Notes under the pieces: generated by a model
The model's input: the letters and a program-made list of their open reading frames with translations, nothing else
Databases searched by the model: none
Told to the model about the DNA's origin: nothing
Shown here: positions 5,469-12,367 of the stretch, piece after piece
How positions within the stretch are numbered: position 1 is the stretch's first letter
Layout of the letters: every line of letters starts with the position of its first letter
Program-made: the position numbers and the translations under genes
NCBI GenBank assembly: GCA_031404455.1
Contig: JANNHP010000083.1
Location: 1 to 13,788 of the forward strand
From: JANNHP01 sp031404455
Lineage (GTDB): Bacteria > Planctomycetota > JAJSAM01 > JAJVHW01
DNA length: 13,788 nt
Direction of reading: 5' to 3'

Positions 5469-6397
5469 TGAAAGCTCCGGCCGGTCTTGCGCAGGAAGAC
5501 GTCCTCGAGCGTCGGACGCCCGACGGTCACCGAGGCGACGTCGGCCGCGAACTCGCGCAGCGACTCGGAGACGATCGCGCCGCCGTCCTTCGACTCCACG
5601 CGCACCGAGCCGCCGACCGACTTCGCCTCCAGGCGGAACTTCGCCTCAACTGCGGCGCGGAGGTCCGAGAGGCGCGACGCCGACTTCGGCACGATCGTCA
5701 CGACGTCGCCGCCGACCGACGCCCGCAGTTCCTCGGGCGTTCCGAGCGCAACGAGCTTGCCCTCGTCGAGGATGCCGACGCGGTCGCAGCGCTCGGCCTC
5801 CTCCATCAGGTGCGTCGTGACGAGACTCGTGACGCCGCGCCGGTCGCGAAGGTGCGCGAGGTGGTCCCAGAGATCGCGGCGCGCGCCCGGGTCGAGTCCG
5901 GTCGAGGGCTCGTCGAGGAAGAGGAGCTTCGGGTCGTGGAGGAGGCCCTTCGCGAGCTCCGCGCGGCGTCGCAGTCCGCCCGAGAGCGACTCGGCCATCT
6001 CGCCCGCGCGGTCGGTGATGCCGACGAGCTCGAGGTTCGTCGCGATGCGCGCGGCGAGATCGGCGCCGCGAAGGCCGTAGAGGTGTCCCTGGTGGACGAG
6101 GTTCTCGCGGACGGTCAGCTTCTTGTCGAGCGACGCGGACTGGAAGACGACGCCGATCGACTCGCGCACGCGCGCCGACTCCGTGGGCAGCGTGTGGCCG
6201 AGCACGCGCACGGTTCCCGACGTCGGCGGGAGCGTCGTCGTCAGCACGCGGAAGAGCGTCGTCTTCCCGCCGCCGTTCGGGCCGAGGAGTCCGAAGAGCT
6301 CGCCCTCGCGGACCGTGAGCGTCACCCCGTCGAGGGCGACGCGCGTGCCGTAGGAGAGGCGCAGGTCGATGAGCTCGACCGGCGGCGTTGTCAGCAC
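5465..6397 (-). CDS. ABC transporter ATP-binding protein
   Basis: A 310-residue ATPase of the DrrA/NatA/CcmA-like class that powers the ABC-2 permease downstream. Counted from GTG 6397: Walker A GPNGGGKTT (39-47), Q-loop VVFQ (Gln86), signature LSGG (138-141), Walker B LLFLDEP (Asp162, Glu163) and switch His196 in VTTHLMEEAERC. A C-terminal extension of about 80 residues ends VGRPTLEDVFLRKTG, which is usual for this class. The frame stays open farther upstream, but that stretch lies in the palindromic repeat at 6411-6510 and gives low-complexity sequence. The start was therefore set at GTG 6397, whose product begins VLTTPPVELIDLRLSYG, the expected N-terminus. No good Shine-Dalgarno is present. 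The Gly in place of Ala in Walker A is harmless. Confidence 0.9.
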   Translation of the reverse strand: MLTTPPVELIDLRLSYGTRVALDGVTLTVREGELFGLLGPNGGGKTTLFRVLTTTLPPTSGTVRVLGHTLPTESARVRESIGVVFQSASLDKKLTVRENLVHQGHLYGLRGADLAARIATNLELVGITDRAGEMAESLSGGLRRRAELAKGLLHDPKLLFLDEPSTGLDPGARRDLWDHLAHLRDRRGVTSLVTTHLMEEAERCDRVGILDEGKLVALGTPEELRASVGGDVVTIVPKSASRLSDLRAAVEAKFRLEAKSVGGSVRVESKDGGAIVSESLREFAADVASVTVGRPTLEDVFLRKTGRSFQ

Positions 6398-6410
6398 GGA
6401 GGACGATCTT

Positions 6411-6510
6411 CTCGGTAGGGGCGGACCCCCGTGTCCGGCCGGCGTCGATCGAGGCATGGGGCCCGATCCAAGTTCCACCAGGGCGGACACGGGGGTCCGC
6501 CCCTACCGAG
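6411..6510. repeat. 100-bp palindromic repeat with 27-bp perfect arms
   Basis: The arms 6411-6437 and 6484-6510 are perfect inverted complements of 27 bp around a 46-bp centre. The arm core, GGGGCGGACCCCCGTGTCCG, belongs to a type of REP/MITE-like intergenic repeat I remember from several GC-rich environmental phyla. It lies between the end of ctaB and the start of the ABC ATPase on the minus strand, so its RNA would form a very stable hairpin there and could terminate, attenuate or protect the operon message. One long alternative start of the ATPase frame lies inside it. Confidence 0.85.
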
Positions 6511-6531
6511 GACGCACCCGGCACTCATCGG

Positions 6532-7425
6532 CTACACCCGATCCAGCGCGAACGCGGTGAGCACCACCGGCAGGTGGATGATCGACACGCGCAAGAGTCG
6601 CCGCGCGGAGTCGTCGGTGCGGGCGAGAGCGAACGCCGCGCCGGCGCCGAGAAGGACGACGCCCGCGCCGAGCGCCACGAAGAGGTACGTGCGCTCCGCG
6701 AGTCCGAACGGCACCGCCGCGAGCGAGACGACCACCGTCAGCAGGCTCTGCACGACGACCTGCCGCGCGGTCTGGGCCTCGCCGCCCGGCTCGCCCGGCA
6801 GCATCACGTAGCCCGCGCGCGCGTAGTCGTCGCGGTAGATCCACGCGATCGAGAGGAAGTGCGGGAGCTGCCACGCGACCATGAGCGAGAAGAGGAACAC
6901 CGCCTCGACGGAGATCCTGCCGCTCGCCGCGGTCGCTCCCATCACCGGCGGGATCGCGCCGCAGATCGTCCCCGCGATCGTGTTGAGCGACGTGCGGGTC
7001 TTCAGCGGCGTGTACACGCCGACGTACCAGAGGAGGCAGACCGCCGCGAGCACCACGGTGAGAGCGTTCGTCGCGAGTGCCAGCGCCACGAGCCCCGTGA
7101 CCGCCATCGCGATCCCGATGACGAGCCCGTCGCGCGGGGCGATGCGCCCGGAGGGAAGCGGCCGGTCGGCTGTGCGGAGCATGAGCGCGTCGCGGCGGCG
7201 TTCGATGTGCTGGTTCAGAGCCGACGACCCGCCCGCGACGAGCGCCGAGCCGAGCACTGTGCTCGCGAACACGCGCGGATCACCCGCGCGCCCGGCGACC
7301 GCGGCCCATCCGGCGGCGACCGCGAAGACGGTCAGCGCGTTGAGCCGCGGCTTCGTCAGCGCAACGACGTCGGCGAGGCGGCGACCCACGCCGGGCGCGG
7401 CCGCGGGCGCTCCCGTGGTCGTCAC
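6532..7425 (-). CDS. ctaB: Protoheme IX farnesyltransferase (heme O synthase)
   Basis: A 297-residue membrane prenyltransferase of the UbiA family that adds a farnesyl group to heme B to make heme O, the first step to heme A. The N-terminal TKPR motif (24-27), the first acidic motif N-x3-E-x3-D (Asn71, Glu75, Asp79 in NQHIERRRDALMLRT followed by RPLPSGRI) and the second acidic motif YRDDYARAGYVMLP (197-210) are all present. Multiple hydrophobic helices cover the rest. The start is GTG at 7425, which overlaps the ctaA stop in GTGA; no separate ribosome-binding site is evident. The product acts with CtaA directly upstream to supply heme A to subunit I. A palindromic repeat follows 21 bp past the stop. 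Confidence 0.94.
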   Translation of the reverse strand: MTTTGAPAAAPGVGRRLADVVALTKPRLNALTVFAVAAGWAAVAGRAGDPRVFASTVLGSALVAGGSSALNQHIERRRDALMLRTADRPLPSGRIAPRDGLVIGIAMAVTGLVALALATNALTVVLAAVCLLWYVGVYTPLKTRTSLNTIAGTICGAIPPVMGATAASGRISVEAVFLFSLMVAWQLPHFLSIAWIYRDDYARAGYVMLPGEPGGEAQTARQVVVQSLLTVVVSLAAVPFGLAERTYLFVALGAGVVLLGAGAAFALARTDDSARRLLRVSIIHLPVVLTAFALDRV

Positions 7426-8369
7426 GAGGTGCCCCCCGCCGCCGCGCGCTCGGCCTCGGCGACGCGTTCGTCCGTCGGCAGGCCGAACACGTTGATCGCA
7501 CACATCAGCACGGACAGCGTCGTGCCGAGCATGGCGGCGCCGGTCGCGAGGTGCAGGTTGATGAGCACGATCTGGGCCCAGTCGCGGCTCTCGGGCGCGA
7601 CGCCGCTCACCGCGACGAAGTACGTCACGATCCCGAGTGCGATCTGCACCGCGGCGAGCACGCCGAGGAGCGCCGCCGGACGGCGGATCTCGCGCGCGTC
7701 CTCGGGCACGTCCCACCCGCCGACGAGCACGATCTTCGCGACGACGACGAGCGCGGGCAGCGCGAAGAGCGCGTGGACCTCGCGCGGGAGGACGTCGTGA
7801 CGGCCGAACGCGCCGAGCACCGCCTGCACGAAGAGGAGCATGACCCCGAGGATGCCCATGCGCATCAGCGACATCGCGGAGGTATCGAGGTCGCGCCGGC
7901 GCGTGGCGCGCCACGACCGCGACAGCAGCGTCATCAGCGCCACCGCGACGCAGAAGAACGCCTCGGCCACGGCCGCGTGGACGATCTTGATCCACGCGGG
8001 ATTCTCGGCCACGCCCTTCGAGACGAGCAGCACCCGGACGCCGCCGAGCGCCGCCTGCGCGAAGACGAGCGCGACGCCGATCCACGCGAGCTTGCGCACC
8101 GCCGCGCGTTCGTCGCGCCTTGCGAGCCACGCGACGGCGATCGCCGCGATCGCGACCATCGGCACCGCGTACCGGTGCGTCAGCTCGATGATCGCGGGCA
8201 GCGTGGGATCCTTCGGCCAGAAGGGCTCCGGCCACGTCGGGACGGCGTCGCCCGAGCGCGTCGTCGTGACGTTCGCGCCGGCGAAGAGCAGCGCCAGCGT
8301 GGCGCCGACGAGGAAACGCGACCACCCGGCGAGAGCGCTCTGCGGAGGGACGGAGGGTGCGTCGTTCAT
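7422..8369 (-). CDS. ctaA: Heme A synthase (COX15/CtaA)
   Basis: A 315-residue inner-membrane protein that oxidises the C8 methyl group of heme O to a formyl group, giving heme A. About eight hydrophobic helices are visible. Four histidines sit at the places expected for the two heme sites: His65 (ELTHRYA), His131 (KIVHAAVAE), His199 (PREVHALFALP) and His273 (LINLHLATGA), the ELTHR and NLHL contexts being family-typical. A loop at about 43-57 (VPTWPEPFWPKD) resembles the substrate-side loop of CtaA. The start ATG 8369 is 36 bp after the ctaD stop; the end overlaps ctaB. No cysteine pair is seen in the first loop, unlike the Bacillus form, so this looks like the cysteine-free type. Confidence 0.93.
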   Translation of the reverse strand: MNDAPSVPPQSALAGWSRFLVGATLALLFAGANVTTTRSGDAVPTWPEPFWPKDPTLPAIIELTHRYAVPMVAIAAIAVAWLARRDERAAVRKLAWIGVALVFAQAALGGVRVLLVSKGVAENPAWIKIVHAAVAEAFFCVAVALMTLLSRSWRATRRRDLDTSAMSLMRMGILGVMLLFVQAVLGAFGRHDVLPREVHALFALPALVVVAKIVLVGGWDVPEDAREIRRPAALLGVLAAVQIALGIVTYFVAVSGVAPESRDWAQIVLINLHLATGAAMLGTTLSVLMCAINVFGLPTDERVAEAERAAAGGTS

Positions 8370-8405
8370 ACGGCCTGCGTCACGGCCCGTTCGGACCGAG
8401 GAGGA

Positions 8406-10235
8406 TCAGTGCGCGGCCTTCGCCGGCTCGGACGCTGTCGCGCCGAGGTCCTTGTCCTGCGGCAGCCAGTCCTCGTCCACCTCGGGCGAGGCGTACTCGT
8501 AGGGACCGCGGTAGACCTGCGGGACGCGGCCGGGGAAGTTGTTGTGGATCGTCGGCGTGGGCGCCGCACACCACTCGAGCGTGTTCGCGTTCCACGGGTT
8601 CTGCTCGGCCTTCTTCCCCTTGAAGATGCTCCAGAGGAGATTGCCCATGAAGAGCAGTTGCGTGACGCCGAGGACGATCGCGGAGATCGTCATGAACCGG
8701 TTCGCGCCGAGCATCGAGTCGATGTACGGATACTTCGAGTACGGGTCGCCGACGCGCCGCTGCATGCCGCCGAGTCCGACGACGTGCATCACGAAGAACG
8801 TGCAGTTGAAACTGATCAGCGTGAGCCAGAAGTGCACGTGGCCGAGCGTGGAGTTCATGTGGCGGCCGAACATCTTCGGGAACCAGTAGTAGATGCCCGC
8901 GAAGGCGCCCATGAGGCTGCCGCCGAAGAGCACGTAGTGGATGTGCGCGACGATGAAGTAGGTGTCGTGGATGTGCAGGTCGACCGGCGTCGCGGCCATG
9001 AAGATCCCGGAGAGGCCGCCGATCACGAACATGCTGACGAACGAGATCGCGAAGCACATCGGCACCGTGAACTGGATCTGCGCGCGCCAGAGGGTGGCCA
9101 TCCAGTTGAACGTCTTGATGGCGGAGGGCAGCGCGATCATCATCGTCGAGAGCATGAAGGTCATGCCCAGGTACGGGTTCATACCGCTCTGGAACATGTG
9201 GTGGCCCCACACGATGAACCCGAGTCCCGCGATCGCGGCGATCGAGTACACCATCGGCCGGTAGCCGAACAGGGGCTTTCGCGCGAACGTGGAGAGGATG
9301 TCGGACACCACTCCCATCGTCGGCAGGATCATGATGTAGACGGCGGGGTGCGAATAGAACCAGAAGAGGTGCTGGTAGAGGATGACGTGGCCGCCGCCGG
9401 ACGCGTGGTCGCCGTAGTTGTTGGCGGCGTCGAGTCCGAACGACTGGCCCATCGGCAGGAAGAACGACGAGCCCCACACGCGGTCCATGAAGAGCATGAT
9501 CTGCGCCGAGCCGAGGACCGGCGTGGCGAGCAGACCGAGGATCGACGTGATGAAGATCGCCCACACCGTCATGGGCATCCTGAAGAACTTCATGCCCGGC
9601 GCGCGCATCGTGACGATCGTCGTGATGTAGTTGATCGCGCCCATGATCGAACTCGCGCCGACGAAGAAGACGCCCGACGACCAGAGCGTCTGTCCCGCGC
9701 CCGGCCCGTTGCCGCCGAACCACGAGAGCGGCGGGTACGCGGTCCACCCCGACGACGCGGCGCCGCCTTCCACGAAGAACGACGCGCCGAGCAGGATGTA
9801 CGCGGGCCACATGAACCAGTACGACAGCGCGTTCAGGAACGGGAACGCCATGTCGCGCGCGCCGATCATCAGCGGGATGCAGAAGTTCCCGAATGCGCCG
9901 ACGAGCAGCGGGATGATGACGAAGAAGATCATCACCGAGGCGTGCATCGTGAACGCCATGTTGTAGGCGTTGCCGTTGACCTTGCCCGCGGTGCCGTACC
10001 ACGCGTCGAGGAGTCCGCCGACGATCGGGACCGGCTGGTCCGGGTAGCCGAGCTGCCAGCGGACGACCAGCGCAAGTCCGCCGCCGACGAAGAGCCAGAG
10101 CAGCGACGTGATGAGGAACTGGCGGGCGATCATCTTGTGGTCCGTGGACCACACGTACTTGAAGAAGAAGTTCGGCTCGTGGTGCGCGTGAGCCGCGTCG
10201 TGCGACTCGGCGTGCGCGTGCGCTCCTGCGCTCAT
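8406..10235 (-). CDS. ctaD: Cytochrome c oxidase subunit I (aa3 type, YS-motif)
   Basis: A 609-residue catalytic subunit that reduces oxygen to water and pumps protons; also called coxA. Ligands present: heme a His98 (TMHASVM) and His433; heme a3 His431 (VAHIHYVLFGG); CuB His296, His345 and His346, with Tyr300 four residues after His296 as the crosslink tyrosine. The Mg/proton-exit region VDLHIHDTY (419-426) is also there. K-channel Lys374 lies in LPSAIKTFNW. Helix VI reads YSHPAVY instead of GHPEVY, the Tyr-Ser replacement of the channel glutamate that marks the A2 oxidase subfamily. The N-terminus is rich in histidine (six in the first 19 residues). The start ATG 10235 is 1 bp past the coxB stop, so the two are translationally coupled. 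No fused subunit III domain is present at the C-terminus. Confidence 0.97.
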   Translation of the reverse strand: MSAGAHAHAESHDAAHAHHEPNFFFKYVWSTDHKMIARQFLITSLLWLFVGGGLALVVRWQLGYPDQPVPIVGGLLDAWYGTAGKVNGNAYNMAFTMHASVMIFFVIIPLLVGAFGNFCIPLMIGARDMAFPFLNALSYWFMWPAYILLGASFFVEGGAASSGWTAYPPLSWFGGNGPGAGQTLWSSGVFFVGASSIMGAINYITTIVTMRAPGMKFFRMPMTVWAIFITSILGLLATPVLGSAQIMLFMDRVWGSSFFLPMGQSFGLDAANNYGDHASGGGHVILYQHLFWFYSHPAVYIMILPTMGVVSDILSTFARKPLFGYRPMVYSIAAIAGLGFIVWGHHMFQSGMNPYLGMTFMLSTMMIALPSAIKTFNWMATLWRAQIQFTVPMCFAISFVSMFVIGGLSGIFMAATPVDLHIHDTYFIVAHIHYVLFGGSLMGAFAGIYYWFPKMFGRHMNSTLGHVHFWLTLISFNCTFFVMHVVGLGGMQRRVGDPYSKYPYIDSMLGANRFMTISAIVLGVTQLLFMGNLLWSIFKGKKAEQNPWNANTLEWCAAPTPTIHNNFPGRVPQVYRGPYEYASPEVDEDWLPQDKDLGATASEPAKAAH

Positions 10236-10236
10236 G

Positions 10237-11268
10237 TCAGATGTCCTCCGACGACGACTCGTCCACGGCAGGCTTCTCGTCCTCGCCGAACGGCTCGCGA
10301 GAGAGCTTGGCCGGGTGCATCTTGATCCGGCCCTCGTCGTACTGCTTCTCCTGCCAGTCCCAGCGGACCCACACGGTGTCGGGCGCGCCCATGGCGTTGT
10401 CCTTGTTCCACACCGTCCAGCCCGGGAGTCCCGCGACCGACTTCGGGTCCTTCAGCCACTTCGCGTACTCCTCGTCGGTGACGACGTAGAGCTGCGCACC
10501 CATGATCGTGTGGCTGATGCCGCAGAGCTCGGCGCAGACGACGTCCCAGTACGGGACCTTCTTCGGCACCCACTTCTCCACTCCCGACTTGAGCGCCTCG
10601 GCGTCGCGGCCGATCACCGGCTGGCGCTCCGACGAGAGGACCGTCGGCTTGAACCAGAACGGGATCGTCAGTCCGGGGACGGCGTCCTGCTTGAAGCGAA
10701 AGTTCGGCAGATAGAAGCTGTGGATCACGTCCATCGAGCGCATCGTGACGTTGACGGGGTGGTTCACCGGGACGACGAACGCCGACACGGTGAGACGGTC
10801 GTCTCCCGTGCCGAACTTCCCGTCGGGCCCGGCGTAGCGGCCGTTCCACTCGAACTGCTTCGCGAAGACCTGGATCTCGGTCGCGCCCGCGTTGTCCGCC
10901 GGGACGGGCTTCTTGAGATCGACCCAGAGCTGCATCTGGTAGAGCGCGAGGAAGACGAGGATCAGCGCAGGCGTCACCGTCCACACGAGCTCCACAGCGT
11001 GGTTGCCGTGCGTGTACTTCGCCTTCTGGCCCGGCCGCGCCCGGTACTTCACGAGGAAGAGGACGAGCAGCGCCTGCACCACGACGAACGTGACGCCCGT
11101 GATCCAGAGGATCAGGTAGGTCAGATCGTCGATCGTGCCGGCCTCCACCGACGCCGCCTCCGGCATGAGGCGCCACGGGTCGCCCGCGCGGGCGACCGCC
11201 GCGAGTCCCGCCACGGCCGAGGCCGCGACGAGCGAGTGGAGCGCGCGCTTTGTGGTCATGGAACTCAC
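10237..11268 (-). CDS. coxB: Cytochrome c oxidase subunit II
   Basis: A 343-residue subunit that takes electrons from cytochrome c or a cupredoxin through its CuA centre. A signal peptide ends near ARA (residue 28), two membrane helices follow (about 50-73 and 93-115), then the cupredoxin domain. CuA ligands are complete: His183 (DVIHSFYLP) and Cys245, Glu247, Cys249, His253 and Met256 in CAELCGISHTIM; the aromatic entry QFEW is at 138-141. An acidic DGKFGTGDD loop follows it. The interval from His183 to Cys245 is roughly 27 residues longer than in model oxidases. There is no C-terminal cytochrome c domain. GTG 11268 was chosen because GGGAGG lies 8 bp upstream; ATG 11259 is the alternative (340 residues). 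Confidence 0.95.
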   Translation of the reverse strand: MSSMTTKRALHSLVAASAVAGLAAVARAGDPWRLMPEAASVEAGTIDDLTYLILWITGVTFVVVQALLVLFLVKYRARPGQKAKYTHGNHAVELVWTVTPALILVFLALYQMQLWVDLKKPVPADNAGATEIQVFAKQFEWNGRYAGPDGKFGTGDDRLTVSAFVVPVNHPVNVTMRSMDVIHSFYLPNFRFKQDAVPGLTIPFWFKPTVLSSERQPVIGRDAEALKSGVEKWVPKKVPYWDVVCAELCGISHTIMGAQLYVVTDEEYAKWLKDPKSVAGLPGWTVWNKDNAMGAPDTVWVRWDWQEKQYDEGRIKMHPAKLSREPFGEDEKPAVDESSSEDI

Positions 11269-11276
11269 GCGATCGG

Positions 11277-11282
11277 CCTCCC
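11277..11282 (-). promoter_or_regulatory. Ribosome-binding site of coxB
   Basis: GGGAGG on the minus strand lies 8 bp before GTG 11268 but 17 bp before ATG 11259. The spacing favours the GTG as the coxB start. Confidence 0.55.
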
Positions 11283-11335
11283 ACACGATTCAGCATCACC
11301 CGACGTCGCCCCGCGCGGGACTGAGCGTCCTCTGC

Positions 11336-11372
11336 GGGCCGCGGTCCGGTCACGTGTCCCGGAGCGCGGCCC
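11336..11372 (-). terminator. Long two-part hairpin between the cupredoxin gene and coxB
   Basis: Outer arms GGGCCGCG (11336-11343) and CGCGGCCC (11365-11372) pair over 8 bp; after a 1x1 mismatch, inner arms TCCGG (11345-11349) and CCGGA (11359-11363) pair over 5 bp around a 9-nt loop containing the palindrome CACGTG. It begins 15 bp after the cupredoxin gene stop on the minus strand. No T-run follows, so it may be a terminator, an attenuator or an RNA-stability element setting the ratio of lipoprotein to oxidase. Confidence 0.5.
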
Positions 11373-11387
11373 TCGCGATCGTGGCCG

Positions 11388-12212
11388 CTACTTGAGTGTG
11401 ACTTCCTTCGTCGCGGCCTCGCCGTCCTTCAGCTCGACCTCGACGTCCATCTCGACGCCGTCCTTCTTGTCCGCCGTCATGCCCTCGTGCCAGACCTTGA
11501 ACTTGTACTTGCCGGCGGGGAGTCCGGAGATCGACACGGTGCCCGCGGCGTCGGTCGTGCCGAAGAACGGGTGATCGAGCACGAACGCGACGGCGCCCAT
11601 CCACGAGTGGATGTCGCAGACGAACGGGATCGCGCGCTCCTTCTGCGCGAAGGAGAACTCGTTCTGACCCGCCGCCGACTGGGCGACGTTGAAGGGCTTG
11701 TTCGTCTTCGGGTGCGAGTGGACGTTGTGCGTCGTCCCGTCGCTGTTCTTGACGGTGAAAGTCTGTCCCGCGCGCAGTCCGAAGACGTGCGGCACGTACA
11801 TGCAGCCCTTCTGGTCGAGGACGAACGCCTTCGGCTCGGGGAAGCCCGTCATGCCCTTGTGGGGGCCGTCGAGCGCCCAGACGAACGTGTGGGGAAGAGA
11901 CCCGTCGTCGCCCATCACGAAGCGCTCGTCGGCGACCGCGCCCGGGTGCGCGTCGGTGCAGAACTTGTCACCGGAGATCGCCTTGTCGACCGGCGGGACC
12001 TTCGCGCCGCCCCACTTGACGGTGAATTTCACGGACGCGGTCGACTTCGCAGCGTCGTACGCCGCGCCGCCGGCCGCGGGAGCCACCGCGGGCTTCTTGG
12101 CGTCGCCGCCTGCGCCCGCCGCTGGCTTCGCGCCGCCCTTGTCGTCGCCGCCGCAGCCTGCGACGGCCGCGAGCGCCAGCGTGAGGAGCACACCCTTCAG
12201 GTTCCGGTTCAT
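11388..12212 (-). CDS. Cupredoxin lipoprotein with C-terminal regulatory-like beta domain
   Basis: A 274-residue predicted lipoprotein: signal MNRNLKGVLLTLALAAVAGC with lipobox cysteine Cys20, then a Gly/Ala/Lys/Pro-rich tether (21-50). The central part is a plastocyanin-like fold with candidate type 1 copper ligands His162 (TTHNVH), Cys199, His202 and Met205 in PFVCDIHSWM. Cys85 and Cys137 could form a disulfide. The last 60 residues (DAAGTVSISGLPAGKYKFKVWHEG) resemble a carboxypeptidase-regulatory-like beta sandwich. It may pass electrons to the oxidase or bind copper outside the inner membrane (inference from position just upstream of coxB). The ATG 12212 start is supported by AGGAGGT 9 bp upstream. 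In the 155-bp gap before it no convincing promoter was found. A homologous gene lies directly upstream. Confidence 0.85.
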   Translation of the reverse strand: MNRNLKGVLLTLALAAVAGCGGDDKGGAKPAAGAGGDAKKPAVAPAAGGAAYDAAKSTASVKFTVKWGGAKVPPVDKAISGDKFCTDAHPGAVADERFVMGDDGSLPHTFVWALDGPHKGMTGFPEPKAFVLDQKGCMYVPHVFGLRAGQTFTVKNSDGTTHNVHSHPKTNKPFNVAQSAAGQNEFSFAQKERAIPFVCDIHSWMGAVAFVLDHPFFGTTDAAGTVSISGLPAGKYKFKVWHEGMTADKKDGVEMDVEVELKDGEAATKEVTLK

Positions 12213-12221
12213 CGCTTCACT

Positions 12222-12228
12222 ACCTCCT
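12222..12228 (-). promoter_or_regulatory. Strong ribosome-binding site of the cupredoxin lipoprotein
   Basis: AGGAGGT on the minus strand, 9 bp before ATG 12212, is the best Shine-Dalgarno in the window. Most other genes of the oxidase locus have weak sites or rely on overlap, so this lipoprotein may be made in greater amount. Confidence 0.7.
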
Positions 12229-12367
12229 GCAACTTGGCCACGGACCCACGCTCCGGGAGGCTGCCGCGTGTTCACCGCGGGACTGCGCCCTCCGGACGTC
12301 GGAGAAACGAAGATGATCGGGCCTGCGGGGTGCGAGGTCCAATAAGTCCTCCTCGAAGCGACCTCGG

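Noticed and set aside
6398..6490. Longer N-terminus for the ABC ATPase
   Set aside because: It would be encoded within the palindromic repeat 6411-6510; homologous sequence begins only after 6397.
7551..10325. Very long plus-strand open frame (over 900 codons) opposite ctaA and ctaD
   Set aside because: It lies antisense to unmistakable oxidase genes and its product is dominated by Arg, His, Glu and Asp, the usual shadow of GC-rich coding DNA. Similar plus-strand frames at 2343-3125, 4512-5471, 5366-6418, 6388-7800 and 10234-11574 were dropped for the same reason.
12313..12342. TTGGAC / GATCAT on the minus strand as a promoter for the cupredoxin lipoprotein
   Set aside because: The -10 match is poor, and the -35 to -10 spacing of 18 bp with a long leader is not persuasive; not enough to list as a feature.
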